Of a stretch of DNA of 64,000 bases, positions 1 to 7,355 are shown in pieces. Position 1 is the first letter of the stretch. The number at the start of each line of letters is the position of its first letter. The position numbers and the translations under genes are program-made. Source of the DNA: Eubacterium sp. Lineage in GTDB: Bacteria > Bacillota > Clostridia > Oscillospirales > Acutalibacteraceae. The notes below the pieces were generated by a model, which saw only the letters and a program-made list of their open reading frames with translations, had not been told where the DNA came from and did no database searches. The stretch is from contig JAFSRN010000008.1 in assembly GCA_017446095.1 (NCBI GenBank), forward strand, positions 62,001-126,000, written 5' to 3'.

Positions 1-391
1 TGCCAATCATTCGCTCGGGTTTGCCCTCGGTGTAAAAATCAAGCGCGCCCATATATTCAAGCATTTTGCCGTCGTAGGTTTTGTAGTACTTGCCGAGCAT
101 CTGGTAGCCGCCGCAGATTGCAAGCATAACCTTGCCGCTTTCAATAGCGTTGTGAATCTGCACGTCCTTGCCCTTTTTGAGGTCGTCAAGCAGCACGTCC
201 TGCTCAAAGTCCTGACCTCCGCCGATAAACAGAATATCGTAATCATCGGCGTTAAAGGTTTTGCCCATTGTGATGGCGTCCGTCTGCACTTCGATGCCGC
301 GCGCGTTCATGCGCTCTGTCAGCGCGATAATGTTGCCCCTGTCGCCGTAGAGGTTGAGCATATCGGGATAGAGGTGAGCAATTTTAATCAT
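1..391 (-). CDS. gatD: Lipid II isoglutaminyl synthase, glutaminase subunit GatD (3' end cut by window edge)
   Basis: GatD supplies ammonia from glutamine to MurT, which amidates the alpha-carboxyl of D-Glu in the lipid II stem peptide on the inner face of the membrane. The 130 visible residues begin MIKIAHLYPDMLNLYGDRGN, the normal start of this class I glutamine amidotransferase family. The nucleophile elbow AICGGYQMLG puts the catalytic Cys near residue 93. The catalytic His lies beyond the edge. The ATG overlaps the murT stop as TGATG, so the two subunits are probably translationally coupled, as is usual for this heterodimer. CobB/CobQ-type amidotransferases are the alternative, but the murT neighbour settles the assignment. 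Confidence 0.93.
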   Translation of the reverse strand, partial: MIKIAHLYPDMLNLYGDRGNIIALTERMNARGIEVQTDAITMGKTFNADDYDILFIGGGQDFEQDVLLDDLKKGKDVQIHNAIESGKVMLAICGGYQMLGKYYKTYDGKMLEYMGALDFYTEGKPERMIG

Positions 392-1767
392 CATTCCCAG
401 AACTCCTTTCCGCCAAGACGTTTGGCAATCACGGGGCGCATCGTCATCATTGAGGTGTAGGTCGGGATAATATAAACATCCCTGCCCTGACTCGTTGCAA
501 TGTCGCACAGTTTTTCGTAATCCTCGTTTTCAATAACCTTGATTTCCCTGCCCTCGGTGCCCTCGTACTTAATGCGGATAGCCATATCGTAGCAGCGCTT
601 GCCGGAAACGTAGATATCCTTGATGTTCTCCTTCTTGAAGATGCCGGAAAAATCGACGTCCCAGATCCAGCTGACGTCGGTGCCGTCCGCGTCGTTGTCA
701 TTAAGGCTGAAAATCACGGTAAAATCATCGTCAATATCGGACAGATATTTCGTCGTCTGGCTGAAGCCCGTGGGGTTTTTAACAAGAATGAGGTTTACGT
801 TGTGCTCGCCGTCGCCCGCTTCAAAAAACTCCATCCTGCCAAACGCGCCGTTGAAGCTTGCAAGCGCGGAGATAATCGTGGCATTGTCGATACCGAGCGC
901 GGACAGACCGCACGCGCAGCCGACTGCATTGTAGACGTTATAGTAGCCGCCAATGTTGATTTTTACGGTGTTTGCTTCGCCGCCGAAATCAGCATCAACA
1001 ACGGAATAATGCATACACGTTTTCTTTACTGCCGTAACTGCAAAATCCGCCTGAGGGCGCTTGTAGCCGCATTCGGGGCACTCAAAGCCGCCGAGGTGAC
1101 CGTAGGTGTGGTACGAATACTCGTACTCGTGCTTGCAGAAAATGCAGTATTTTGCGTCCGAGATTTCGGGCGGCTCTGCGTCCTTATCAAACGGAACATC
1201 CACGCCGTAGGTCATAATCTTATTCGGAATCTCGCGCGACATTGAATACGTCAGCGAGCAGTCGCCGTTAAGGCAAACGATAGCGTCCGGCAGATTTTTA
1301 ACCGACTCCTTTATAGCATTGAGCGTGTGAGTAACCTCGCCGTAGCGGTCAAGCTGGTCGCGGAACACGTTGGTGACAAGCACAACGTCCGCGCGGATGT
1401 ACCTTGAAACTTCCTTAAACGCATTCTCGTCGCACTCAACAATGGCGTATTCCTTTTTCGCTTTGCCGGTAATGCCTGAATTCATAATGAACGAAGCCGT
1501 TATGCCCGTAATCAGGTTTGCGCCCGACTTGTTGTTAAAGTAAGTCTTGCCGGCTTTCTTCAGCCCCTCCTCGATAATACGGCAGGAGGTGGTTTTGCCG
1601 TTGGTGCCCGTAACGATAATAACCTTAACGTTTTTAGACAGGTCGGCAAGCACGTTGCGCTTGATTTTGATTGCAACTCTGCCGGGCATAGTGGTTGCGC
1701 CCCTGCCCATTTTTTGCAGTATAAACGCAACAATCCTGCACGCAAGGCAGCTTAAAAATACTCTCAT
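391..1767 (-). CDS. murT: Lipid II isoglutaminyl synthase, ligase subunit MurT
   Basis: MurT is the Mur-ligase-like partner of GatD. It activates the D-Glu carboxyl with ATP and accepts ammonia, giving D-isoglutamine in peptidoglycan. The 458-residue protein has the Mur P-loop GTNGKTT at about residues 54-60. A zinc ribbon formed by Cys208, Cys211, Cys230 and Cys233 is inserted in the central domain; such a ribbon distinguishes MurT from canonical MurC-F ligases. The C-terminal DUF1727-type domain follows, with a YxSxKRCYDMAIR-like segment. The ATG lies after a long AT-rich intergenic stretch, so this is probably the first gene of the murT-gatD transcript. Confidence 0.95.
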   Translation of the reverse strand: MRVFLSCLACRIVAFILQKMGRGATTMPGRVAIKIKRNVLADLSKNVKVIIVTGTNGKTTSCRIIEEGLKKAGKTYFNNKSGANLITGITASFIMNSGITGKAKKEYAIVECDENAFKEVSRYIRADVVLVTNVFRDQLDRYGEVTHTLNAIKESVKNLPDAIVCLNGDCSLTYSMSREIPNKIMTYGVDVPFDKDAEPPEISDAKYCIFCKHEYEYSYHTYGHLGGFECPECGYKRPQADFAVTAVKKTCMHYSVVDADFGGEANTVKINIGGYYNVYNAVGCACGLSALGIDNATIISALASFNGAFGRMEFFEAGDGEHNVNLILVKNPTGFSQTTKYLSDIDDDFTVIFSLNDNDADGTDVSWIWDVDFSGIFKKENIKDIYVSGKRCYDMAIRIKYEGTEGREIKVIENEDYEKLCDIATSQGRDVYIIPTYTSMMTMRPVIAKRLGGKEFWE

Positions 1768-1902
1768 AGTATCACTCCCGTGAGAAAAATCTTATCTTTT
1801 TTATTTTAAACTATACAAAATTTTTAGTCAAGCGTTTATTGTCTTTTTGTTAGTTAAAAAACAGCAACCATAACGAATACTTTCATTACGGTTGCGTTAG
1901 TA

Positions 1903-2253
1903 TTATAGATTGTTTTTTGCGGTTTTGCACGAAGCAATAAGCATTACACGAATCGACGCACATTTTTCACTTAACTGTTTAAAGGTCGTTTCATCAATAT
2001 AGTTTGTGCGATATAAAAGCTCGAGCCAATAGCCAGTTTCGTTTGCTTCCTTTAACGCAATTTCAAGTTTAGATATAAAATCTTTTTTTCCTTGCGCATA
2101 ATTTGCTTCATATATATTTGCACCGATAGATGTGCCGCTTCTGCCGATTTGATTGGCAATTATGTGCTCGTGGCTTGCTTTTAATTCTTTCACTAAATTT
2201 ACAATTTCAACGGAAAACTCCATTGATTGTACTGCAAGTTTGTTTTCTTTCAT
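1903..2253 (-). CDS. Four-helix bundle protein of the 23S rRNA intervening-sequence (S23/IVP) family
   Basis: The 116-residue all-helical protein matches the family called S23 or 23S rRNA-intervening sequence protein (TIGR02436/PF05635). The segment around residues 20-60 has the family pattern of VELV..L...H....QIGRSGTSIGANIYEA, followed by a FISKLEIALKEANETGYWLE-like helix. The family includes ORFs inside 23S rRNA insertions and the Avd accessory protein of diversity-generating retroelements, but most free-standing copies have no known role. No rRNA or reverse transcriptase is nearby. It is more AT-rich in codon use than its neighbours and sits behind a stack of AATGATG repeats, which suggests a mobile or recently acquired unit. 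Confidence 0.88.
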   Translation of the reverse strand: MKENKLAVQSMEFSVEIVNLVKELKASHEHIIANQIGRSGTSIGANIYEANYAQGKKDFISKLEIALKEANETGYWLELLYRTNYIDETTFKQLSEKCASIRVMLIASCKTAKNNL

Positions 2254-2267
2254 TATATTTTTACCTC

Positions 2268-2453
2268 ATTACCAATCCTTAAATGATGTCGGCGAAATCG
2301 CCTAATGATGTATCGGCAAGCCAAAATGAGGCTGCTCGCGCTGCTTGCAATGATGTAATGTTTGCCTTGAAAAACGTGCGAAGCACACATCATTAGTGAA
2401 ACATCATCATTGCGAGAGCAACATCATTTGCCTAAGGCAAACATCATTCCACC
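2268..2453. repeat. AATGATG-bordered palindrome cluster upstream of the four-helix ORF
   Basis: This non-coding stretch contains at least six copies of AATGATG or its complement CATCATT. They border short palindromes such as TTTGCCTTAGGCAA, GGCGATTTCGCC and GTGTGCTTCGCAC. The whole block can fold into several hairpins. It lies directly upstream of the four-helix ORF and downstream of a tRNA gene on the same strand. Confidence 0.75.
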
Positions 2454-2490
2454 AAAAACGCCTCATTTGATAAACAAATGAGGCGTTTTT
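2454..2490 (-). terminator. Hairpin terminator after tRNA-Val
   Basis: A 15-bp perfect inverted repeat (AAAAACGCCTCATTT and its complement) with a 7-nt loop lies immediately 3' of the tRNA CCA. Its A/T tails make it competent in either direction. Confidence 0.85.
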
Positions 2491-2565
2491 GGTGGGAACA
2501 ACAGGGCTCGAACCTGTGACCCTCTGCTTGTAAGGCAGATGCTCTCCCAGCTGAGCTATGCTCCC
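2490..2565 (-). tRNA. tRNA-Val (UAC anticodon)
   Basis: This is a complete cloverleaf with acceptor GGGAGCA pairing TGTTCCC and anticodon loop CTTACAA, giving anticodon TAC. The T arm contains GGTTCGAGCC and the 3' CCA is encoded. It stands alone between mrnC and the repeat-bearing four-helix ORF, with its own terminator. Confidence 0.96.
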
Positions 2566-2609
2566 GTCAGCGTTATTAATTATAACACAATTATCCTGTT
2601 TGTCAAGTG

Positions 2610-2996
2610 CTAATCGCTGATAATTTTAAACAATTCTTTTAGCCTGTCCTGCTGCTCGGTAAGGTACAAATAGCCGAACAGCGCCTCTATCCCCGTGGCG
2701 ATATGGTATTCGCCCTGCGACGCGGATTTGGGGTTGTGACCGACTTTTGCGTTCCTGCCGCGCTTGTAAACGGCAACTTCGTCATCGGTAAGAACATCCT
2801 TGATTTTGTCGTACGCTTCAGTCTGCGCCTTTGCGCTGACGTACTTAACGCTTTCGCGGTGCAGGTCGTTTACGGGGCGGTTAGCCTCAACAACAAGCGT
2901 TTCGCGCACAAGCATTTCGTACACGCAGTCGCCGATAAACGCAAGGTTAAGCGGCGAAAGCTGTTTGGGGTTAATATCTTTTTCGGTAAATCTCAT
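2610..2996 (-). CDS. mrnC: Mini-ribonuclease III (23S rRNA maturation)
   Basis: Mini-III is an RNase III catalytic domain without a dsRNA-binding domain; in Bacillus it matures the 23S rRNA ends. The 128-residue length is typical. The catalytic signature LAFIGDCVYEMLVRE lies near residues 18-32, and the second acidic motif EALFGYLYL near residues 104-112. The RGRNAK and K.AS..EY..ATG blocks are also characteristic. Its ATG overlaps the obgE stop as TAATG, so translation is coupled to obgE. In Bacillus mrnC sits with cysS; here it is paired with a ribosome-assembly GTPase, which keeps it in a ribosome context. Confidence 0.93.
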   Translation of the reverse strand: MRFTEKDINPKQLSPLNLAFIGDCVYEMLVRETLVVEANRPVNDLHRESVKYVSAKAQTEAYDKIKDVLTDDEVAVYKRGRNAKVGHNPKSASQGEYHIATGIEALFGYLYLTEQQDRLKELFKIISD

Positions 2997-4267
2997 TACT
3001 TTATGTATTCAAACTCTATGTCGTAGAGCGACACAATGTCGCCCTCCTGTATTCCTCTTTCCTCAAGGGCGGCAAACACGCCGCTCTTATCAAGCACGCG
3101 CTGCATATACTGCAGCGATTCGTAATCTTCGGTGTCGATTCCCTTAAGCACTTTTGGGAACCAGTCCGCCTCAACAAGGAAGTAGCCCTCCTCTTCTTCG
3201 GTAATCCTGAAGCCCGTATCCTGCCCGATAATCGATTCAATCGGGATTTCCTCGGTTTCGTACTCCTTAATCGGCGGCAGGTCCTTGAGCTTGTTCCAAA
3301 CAACGTTCATCAGTTCCTGCGTGCCCTCAAGAATAGGCGCGCAAATGGAATAGTATTCGTAGCCCTTGCCCTCAACGTAGTTTTTAAACTCCTCAATCTG
3401 CTCGGGCTCTGCCATATCAATTTTGTTGCCTGCAACAATCATCGGGCGCTCGGCAAGCTCGGGATTGAACTTGACAAGCTCTGCGTTAATCTGCTCAAAA
3501 TCATCGGCAGGATTCCTGCCCTCGTGACCGCTTACGTCAACAATGTGTATGAGCAGACGGCATCTTTCCACATGGCGCAAAAACTGGTGGCCAAGACCTA
3601 TGCCGTCGCTTGCGCCCTCAATAAGACCGGGAATATCCGCAATTACAAAGCTGTTGCCCTCGCCCATCGACACAACGCCTAGGTTCGGCACAAGCGTTGT
3701 AAAGTGGTAGTCCGCAATCTTGGGCTTTGCCTGCGACACAACGGAAATAAGGCTCGACTTGCCGACTGACGGATAGCCGATAAGACCGACGTCTGCAAGG
3801 AGTTTCAGCTCGAGATTGACCTCCCACTCCTCACCGGGAACGCCCGGCTTTGCAAAGCGCGGAACTTGCCTTGTGGGCGTGGCGAAATGCGGATTGCCCC
3901 AGCCGCCTCTGCCGCCCTTTGCAGCGATAAAGCGCTCGGTTTTGCTCATATCCGCCATAACTGCGCCGCTCTCCGCCTCGCGGATAAGCGTGCCGCGCGG
4001 AACGCGGATTTCCAGATCCTGCCCCTTTTTGCCGTTGCAGCGTCCGCCCTTGCCCGGCTCGCCGTTTTGCGCCTTGTACTTGCGCTTGTAACGGAAGTCT
4101 GCAAGCGTTGCAAGATTATCGTCAACAACAAAAACAACATCGCCGCCCTTGCCGCCATCGCCGCCGTCAGGTCCGCCTGCGGCTACATATTTTTCGCGGT
4201 GAAAAGCAACGGCACCGTCGCCGCCGTCACCGGCTTTGATTTTAACTTTTGCAATATCTACAAACAT
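2996..4267 (-). CDS. obgE: Ribosome-assembly GTPase Obg (CgtA)
   Basis: Obg binds the 50S precursor and couples late ribosome assembly to GTP and (p)ppGpp levels. The 423 residues show three parts. The glycine-rich Obg fold (about 1-158) contains the motifs DGGDGGKGGDV and GKGGRCNGKKG. The G domain (about 159-330) has P-loop GYPSVGKSS, switch DIPGLIEGA and base-recognition NKID. The C-terminal OCT domain (about 345-423) ends in DIEFEYIK. The ribosome site GGAGG is well placed before the ATG. An intact OCT domain is typical of Firmicutes Obg. Confidence 0.97.
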   Translation of the reverse strand: MFVDIAKVKIKAGDGGDGAVAFHREKYVAAGGPDGGDGGKGGDVVFVVDDNLATLADFRYKRKYKAQNGEPGKGGRCNGKKGQDLEIRVPRGTLIREAESGAVMADMSKTERFIAAKGGRGGWGNPHFATPTRQVPRFAKPGVPGEEWEVNLELKLLADVGLIGYPSVGKSSLISVVSQAKPKIADYHFTTLVPNLGVVSMGEGNSFVIADIPGLIEGASDGIGLGHQFLRHVERCRLLIHIVDVSGHEGRNPADDFEQINAELVKFNPELAERPMIVAGNKIDMAEPEQIEEFKNYVEGKGYEYYSICAPILEGTQELMNVVWNKLKDLPPIKEYETEEIPIESIIGQDTGFRITEEEEGYFLVEADWFPKVLKGIDTEDYESLQYMQRVLDKSGVFAALEERGIQEGDIVSLYDIEFEYIK

Positions 4268-4290
4268 TGTGTTTCCTCCGGAAACGGTGA

Positions 4291-4311
4291 TTAGTGGTCA
4301 GTGGTCAGTAG
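4291..4311. repeat. Short heptanucleotide repeat array overlapping a gene end
   Basis: The units TTAGTGG, TCAGTGG and TCAGTAG run in tandem with a 7-nt period. Read on the minus strand, the array encodes the last residues (TTDH) and the stop codon of the small membrane protein, so the repeat has become the 3' end of that reading frame. Confidence 0.7.
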
Positions 4312-4644
4312 GGTTTTTACTGCGCTGATGATGCTCGGTACAAGCATAACCGCGCCGTAGAGCATAAGTACTGCAAGCACAAGCGGAAACAGCACCACAA
4401 TCAGCACCATCTGCGTTTTTGTGAGTTCCCCCACCTTTAAGAACGCGCACACAAACCCCGCGTACGACACACAGGGTATAAGCGGAAGCAGCAGCCCTGC
4501 AATAACCGTTTGCAGTTCTGTTACACGCTGTGTTTCCACCCTGCTGCGCAGCGCGAACATAAACGCCGTAAGCAGCACGACGCCCACGATGTACAGCAGA
4601 AATACCGATAATAAATATCTTTTTGCAATCTGTTTTTCACTCAT
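4291..4644 (-). CDS. Small membrane protein of unknown function
   Basis: I do not recognise this 117-residue protein. It has three hydrophobic stretches: residues 10-30 (YLLSVFLLYIVGVVLLTAFM), 45-69 and 78-106. The N-terminus MSEKQIAKR is short and charged. No catalytic motif is visible. It lies 23 bp upstream of obgE on the same strand and may share its transcript. Its last residues and stop codon come from the heptanucleotide array, so the ancestral C-terminus may have been different. Confidence 0.6.
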   Translation of the reverse strand: MSEKQIAKRYLLSVFLLYIVGVVLLTAFMFALRSRVETQRVTELQTVIAGLLLPLIPCVSYAGFVCAFLKVGELTKTQMVLIVVLFPLVLAVLMLYGAVMLVPSIISAVKTLLTTDH

Positions 4645-4679
4645 AGCAATAGAGTACCATTATTAATGTATAATGTCAA

Positions 4680-4766
4680 TGTTTTGAGTGTTTTGGATGA
4701 AAAGTATAATTATAAAAAACATTATTATATAGGAAAATACCATTTTTGCTCAAAACACTTAAAACA
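4680..4766. repeat. Imperfect 16-bp inverted repeat enclosing AT-rich DNA
   Basis: The left arm TGTTTTGAGTGTTTTG at 4680-4695 pairs with CAAAACACTTAAAACA at 4751-4766 at 15 of 16 positions. The 55 bp between are strongly AT-rich and contain no ORF. It could be a miniature inverted-repeat element or a large hairpin between two small membrane-protein genes. Confidence 0.6.
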
Positions 4767-4790
4767 TAAAGGAGCGCTATCTGCACTCCC

Positions 4791-5090
4791 CTACCGTTTT
4801 GTGTCGATATACGTTACTATCAGCGCGCCTATGCCCTTGCTGATAAGCGAGCACAAAACCGATGTAAACACCACGGTTATTATGCTTGATGCAATGTTAT
4901 CTGCGCCGATTTTCATAAACGAGCCTGTGCTGCCGCCCGACTTGAATTCCAGATACCAGAAGCCTGCCGTGCAGGCAAACGGCACAATAAAACTGACAAT
5001 GCGCAAAAACACATTATCCCTGTCGCGCCGTGAATACGCGCTGAGTATACCGCCGATTATTCCGCCTGCCAGAAGTAGCGCCCAACTCAT
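4791..5090 (-). CDS. Small membrane protein of unknown function
   Basis: I do not recognise this protein of about 99 residues. It has a glycine-rich first membrane segment (SWALLLAGGIIGGILSAYS), a basic linker (RRDRDN) and further hydrophobic segments near residues 25-47 and 63-95, suggesting three or four helices. The start at 5090 is chosen because a GGGGG ribosome site precedes it. An in-frame ATG at 5117 lies inside the preceding terminator hairpin and has no ribosome site. It may be a small inner-membrane protein, but no family assignment is possible from the sequence. Confidence 0.6.
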   Translation of the reverse strand: MSWALLLAGGIIGGILSAYSRRDRDNVFLRIVSFIVPFACTAGFWYLEFKSGGSTGSFMKIGADNIASSIITVVFTSVLCSLISKGIGALIVTYIDTKR

Positions 5091-5100
5091 AATTACCCCC

Positions 5101-5129
5101 AAAAAAGACCGAACCATAAGGTCGGTCTG
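5101..5129 (-). terminator. Terminator of the DUF1858 gene
   Basis: On the minus strand AGACCGACC and GGTTCGGTCT form a hairpin with one bulge, followed by TTTTTT. It separates the DUF1858 gene from the small membrane protein downstream. Confidence 0.75.
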
Positions 5130-5138
5130 CGATAGTGC

Positions 5139-5345
5139 TTATTTGTTGTTTTGAGCAAGGTATTCGTTAATCTGTGCAAGTACAGCGTCGCTGTCTATGC
5201 CGTGAACCATGCACGCTTCCTCAAGCGTTTCGCCGATAGAAGCGGGGCAGCCGACGCAGTGCATACCGTTTTGCATAAGGATAACCGCAATGCCTCTGTC
5301 ATACTCAAGCATATCGCCCATAGTGGTCTGCTTTGTAATATCCAT
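5139..5345 (-). CDS. DUF1858 / hybrid-cluster-associated redox disulfide protein
   Basis: The roughly 68-residue protein matches the DUF1858 family (TIGR03980). It has MDITKQTTMGDMLEYDRGIA followed by the conserved MHCVGCPAS motif, whose CxxC is thought to be redox-active. Family members often neighbour hybrid-cluster proteins or stand alone in anaerobes; the exact role is unknown. The start at 5345 is preferred because GGAGGG lies 8 nt upstream. The two earlier in-frame ATGs overlap or abut that ribosome site. It is monocistronic, with its own consensus promoter and a terminator. Confidence 0.85.
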   Translation of the reverse strand: MDITKQTTMGDMLEYDRGIAVILMQNGMHCVGCPASIGETLEEACMVHGIDSDAVLAQINEYLAQNNK

Positions 5346-5363
5346 AGTCATACCCTCCAAATT

Positions 5364-5380
5364 CCTATTAATTCAATAGG
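5364..5380. promoter_or_regulatory. Perfect palindrome in the DUF1858 leader
   Basis: CCTATTAATTCAATAGG has perfect 6-bp arms around AATTC. It lies between the DUF1858 promoter and its ribosome site, where a repressor or a small hairpin could act. Function is inferred from position only. Confidence 0.45.
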
Positions 5381-5388
5381 TTTATCAC

Positions 5389-5417
5389 ATAGTAACACAA
5401 TAATTATTTTGTGTCAA
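5389..5417 (-). promoter_or_regulatory. Sigma-A promoter of the DUF1858 gene
   Basis: On the minus strand TTGACA and TACTAT are separated by exactly 17 nt, with a TG two bases before the -10 hexamer. Confidence 0.8.
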
Positions 5418-5440
5418 GAACAATTTTTTATTAAATATAA

Positions 5441-5469
5441 TTGAAAAAATATGCAAGTAGTGGTACAAT
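5441..5469 (+). promoter_or_regulatory. Sigma-A promoter of the DUF1846 gene
   Basis: TTGAAA and TACAAT are 17 nt apart, with an extended -10 TGG. It overlaps an upstream in-frame TTG, which rules out the longer reading of the following gene. Confidence 0.82.
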
Positions 5470-5497
5470 AGATAAGTGTTTTACGGAGGAAGAAAAT

Positions 5498-6970
5498 ATG
5501 TACAAAATCGGTTTTGACAACGACAAATACAAAAATATGCAGTCCCAGCGAATCCGCGAGAGAATAAGCGAATTCGGCGGCAAGCTTTACCTTGAATTCG
5601 GCGGCAAGCTGTTTGACGATTTCCACGCTTCGCGCGTGCTGCCGGGCTTCCAGCCGGACAGTAAGCTGCAGATGCTTTTGCAGCTTAAGGACGAAGCGGA
5701 GATAGTTATTGTTATCAGCGCCGAGGATATAGAAAAATCAAAGCGCCGCGGCGACCTTGGCATTACATATGACGACGACGTTGTGCGCCTTATCGGTGAA
5801 TTTACGGAAATCGGGCTTATGGTAGGCAGCGTTGTGCTTACAAAGTTTTCGCCCTCGGCAAAAACCAGAGAGTTTGAGGAGAGACTTGGCGCGCTCGGCT
5901 ACCCCGTTTACCACCACTACAAGATTGACGGCTATCCGTCAAACATTTCCAAAATCGTGAGCGACGAGGGCTACGGCAAAAACGACTACATCAAAACAAG
6001 CCGCGAGCTTGTAGTGGTTACCGCACCGGGTCCGGGCAGCGGCAAAATGGCTACCTGCCTGTCGCAGCTTTATCACGAAAACCAGCGCGGTATCAAAGCC
6101 GGCTACGCTAAATTTGAAACCTTCCCCATCTGGAACATTCCGCTTAAGCACCCCGTTAACATTGCGTATGAGGCGGCGACTGCCGACCTTAACGACGTAA
6201 ATATGATTGACCCGTGGCACCTTGAAGCGTACGGCAAAACAACGGTTAACTACAACCGCGATGTTGAAATTTTCCCCGTTTTAAAGGCTACGTTTGACAA
6301 GATTTACGGCGAATGCCCGTACAAGTCGCCCACCGATATGGGCGTAAATATGGCAGGCAATTGCATTATTGACGACAACGCGTGCCGCGAAGCGTCAAAG
6401 CAGGAGATTATACGCCGCTACTTTACCTCACTTTGCGCAAATGCAAAGCTGCCGACTAATAACAACGAGGTTTACAAGATTGAACTGCTGATGAATCAGG
6501 CAGGTATCAGCGTTACAGACCGCGCCTGCACGGTTGCCGCACGCGTGCTTGCAGAAACAACAGGCGCCCCTGCCGCTGCAATCGAGCTTAACGACGGCAC
6601 GGTTATCACAGGCAAAACATCCGAGCTGCTTGGCTGCTCATCTGCAATGCTGCTCAACGCTCTTAAGCACCTGGCAGGCATTGACGACGAAATTCTGCTG
6701 ATTCTGCCGGAGGTTATCAAGCCCGTGCAAAAGCTCAAGGTAAGCTACCTCGGCGGTCACAACCCTCGCCTGCACACGGACGAAACGCTGCTTGCACTTT
6801 CCATTTCCGCAAGCACAAACGAGTACGCAGCGGCGGCGCTTGCACAGCTTAAAAACCTGCGCAACACGGAATTCCATTCCACGGTTATGCTGGCACAGGT
6901 GGACGAAAGCCTGCTCAAAAGGCTCGGCGTACGCGTAACCTGCGATCCGATAATCAAAAAACAACAGTAA
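5498..6970 (+). CDS. DUF1846 domain-containing protein
   Basis: The 490-residue protein belongs to the DUF1846 family, which is widespread in Firmicutes and has no established function. The N-terminus MYKIGFDNDKYKNMQSQRI is the family hallmark. A glycine-rich turn TAPGPGSGKMATCLSQLYHEN near residues 178-198 resembles a nucleotide-binding loop. The start at 5498 follows GGAGGAAG. The 19 codons that precede it in frame cover the promoter and are not translated. It is monocistronic with its own terminator. The function stays unassigned; a nucleotide-dependent enzyme is a guess based on the loop. Confidence 0.9.
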   Translation: MYKIGFDNDKYKNMQSQRIRERISEFGGKLYLEFGGKLFDDFHASRVLPGFQPDSKLQMLLQLKDEAEIVIVISAEDIEKSKRRGDLGITYDDDVVRLIGEFTEIGLMVGSVVLTKFSPSAKTREFEERLGALGYPVYHHYKIDGYPSNISKIVSDEGYGKNDYIKTSRELVVVTAPGPGSGKMATCLSQLYHENQRGIKAGYAKFETFPIWNIPLKHPVNIAYEAATADLNDVNMIDPWHLEAYGKTTVNYNRDVEIFPVLKATFDKIYGECPYKSPTDMGVNMAGNCIIDDNACREASKQEIIRRYFTSLCANAKLPTNNNEVYKIELLMNQAGISVTDRACTVAARVLAETTGAPAAAIELNDGTVITGKTSELLGCSSAMLLNALKHLAGIDDEILLILPEVIKPVQKLKVSYLGGHNPRLHTDETLLALSISASTNEYAAAALAQLKNLRNTEFHSTVMLAQVDESLLKRLGVRVTCDPIIKKQQ

Positions 6971-6980
6971 AACAAAAACA

Positions 6981-7010
6981 GGGCGGATAAAAATCCGCCC
7001 ATTTTTTATT
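6981..7010 (+). terminator. Terminator between convergent genes
   Basis: GGGCGGAT and ATCCGCCC flank an AAAA loop and are followed by ATTTTTTATT. The hairpin resembles the GGGCGGATT hairpins seen elsewhere in the window but lacks the GTAGGG border. Confidence 0.88.
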
Positions 7011-7020
7011 GCATTTTGCG

Positions 7021-7353
7021 TTACATAAGCAATAAATAACTTGCTGCGCCGTACACGGTTGAAACCATAACAAGCACGTTTGCAATGGTGTTTGTTTTGC
7101 CCGTTATCATACGCACGATAATGCCGACTGCGCTGAAAATCAGTCCGCCCCACGCGGCGATAATCCTTACCGTCATATCGGGTGCAAGCGAGGTGGCGTT
7201 GATGAACGTCACAAGCACGGAAAGCGCAACGCCCAGCCAGAAGAAGATGAGGTGTACGCGCTCGTCGCCCTTTGGCTTGAACATAAATACCGAAGTGACG
7301 ATGAATGAAAATACAATAACAACGTAAAGAATAAACAGTGGTTGAAGTGCCAT
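7021..7353 (-). CDS. Small four-helix membrane protein of unknown function
   Basis: The 110-residue hydrophobic protein has four likely membrane segments: residues 6-24, 34-50, 62-82 and 90-109. A polar loop (KPKGDERVH) follows the first helix. No motif is recognised. It lies 2 bp downstream of birA and ends the lexA-led gene run before a terminator, so it is probably the last gene of that transcript. A small permease-like or scaffold protein are both possible. Confidence 0.7.
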   Translation of the reverse strand: MALQPLFILYVVIVFSFIVTSVFMFKPKGDERVHLIFFWLGVALSVLVTFINATSLAPDMTVRIIAAWGGLIFSAVGIIVRMITGKTNTIANVLVMVSTVYGAASYLLLM

Positions 7354-7355
7354 AA

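Noticed and set aside
1903..2253. Diversity-generating retroelement accessory gene (avd)
   Set aside because: No reverse transcriptase, template repeat or variable-repeat target is present nearby; only the four-helix family match remains.
5441..5497. Longer N-terminus for the DUF1846 protein
   Set aside because: The stretch contains a TTGAAA-17-TACAAT promoter, and the ribosome site is placed for the ATG at 5498.
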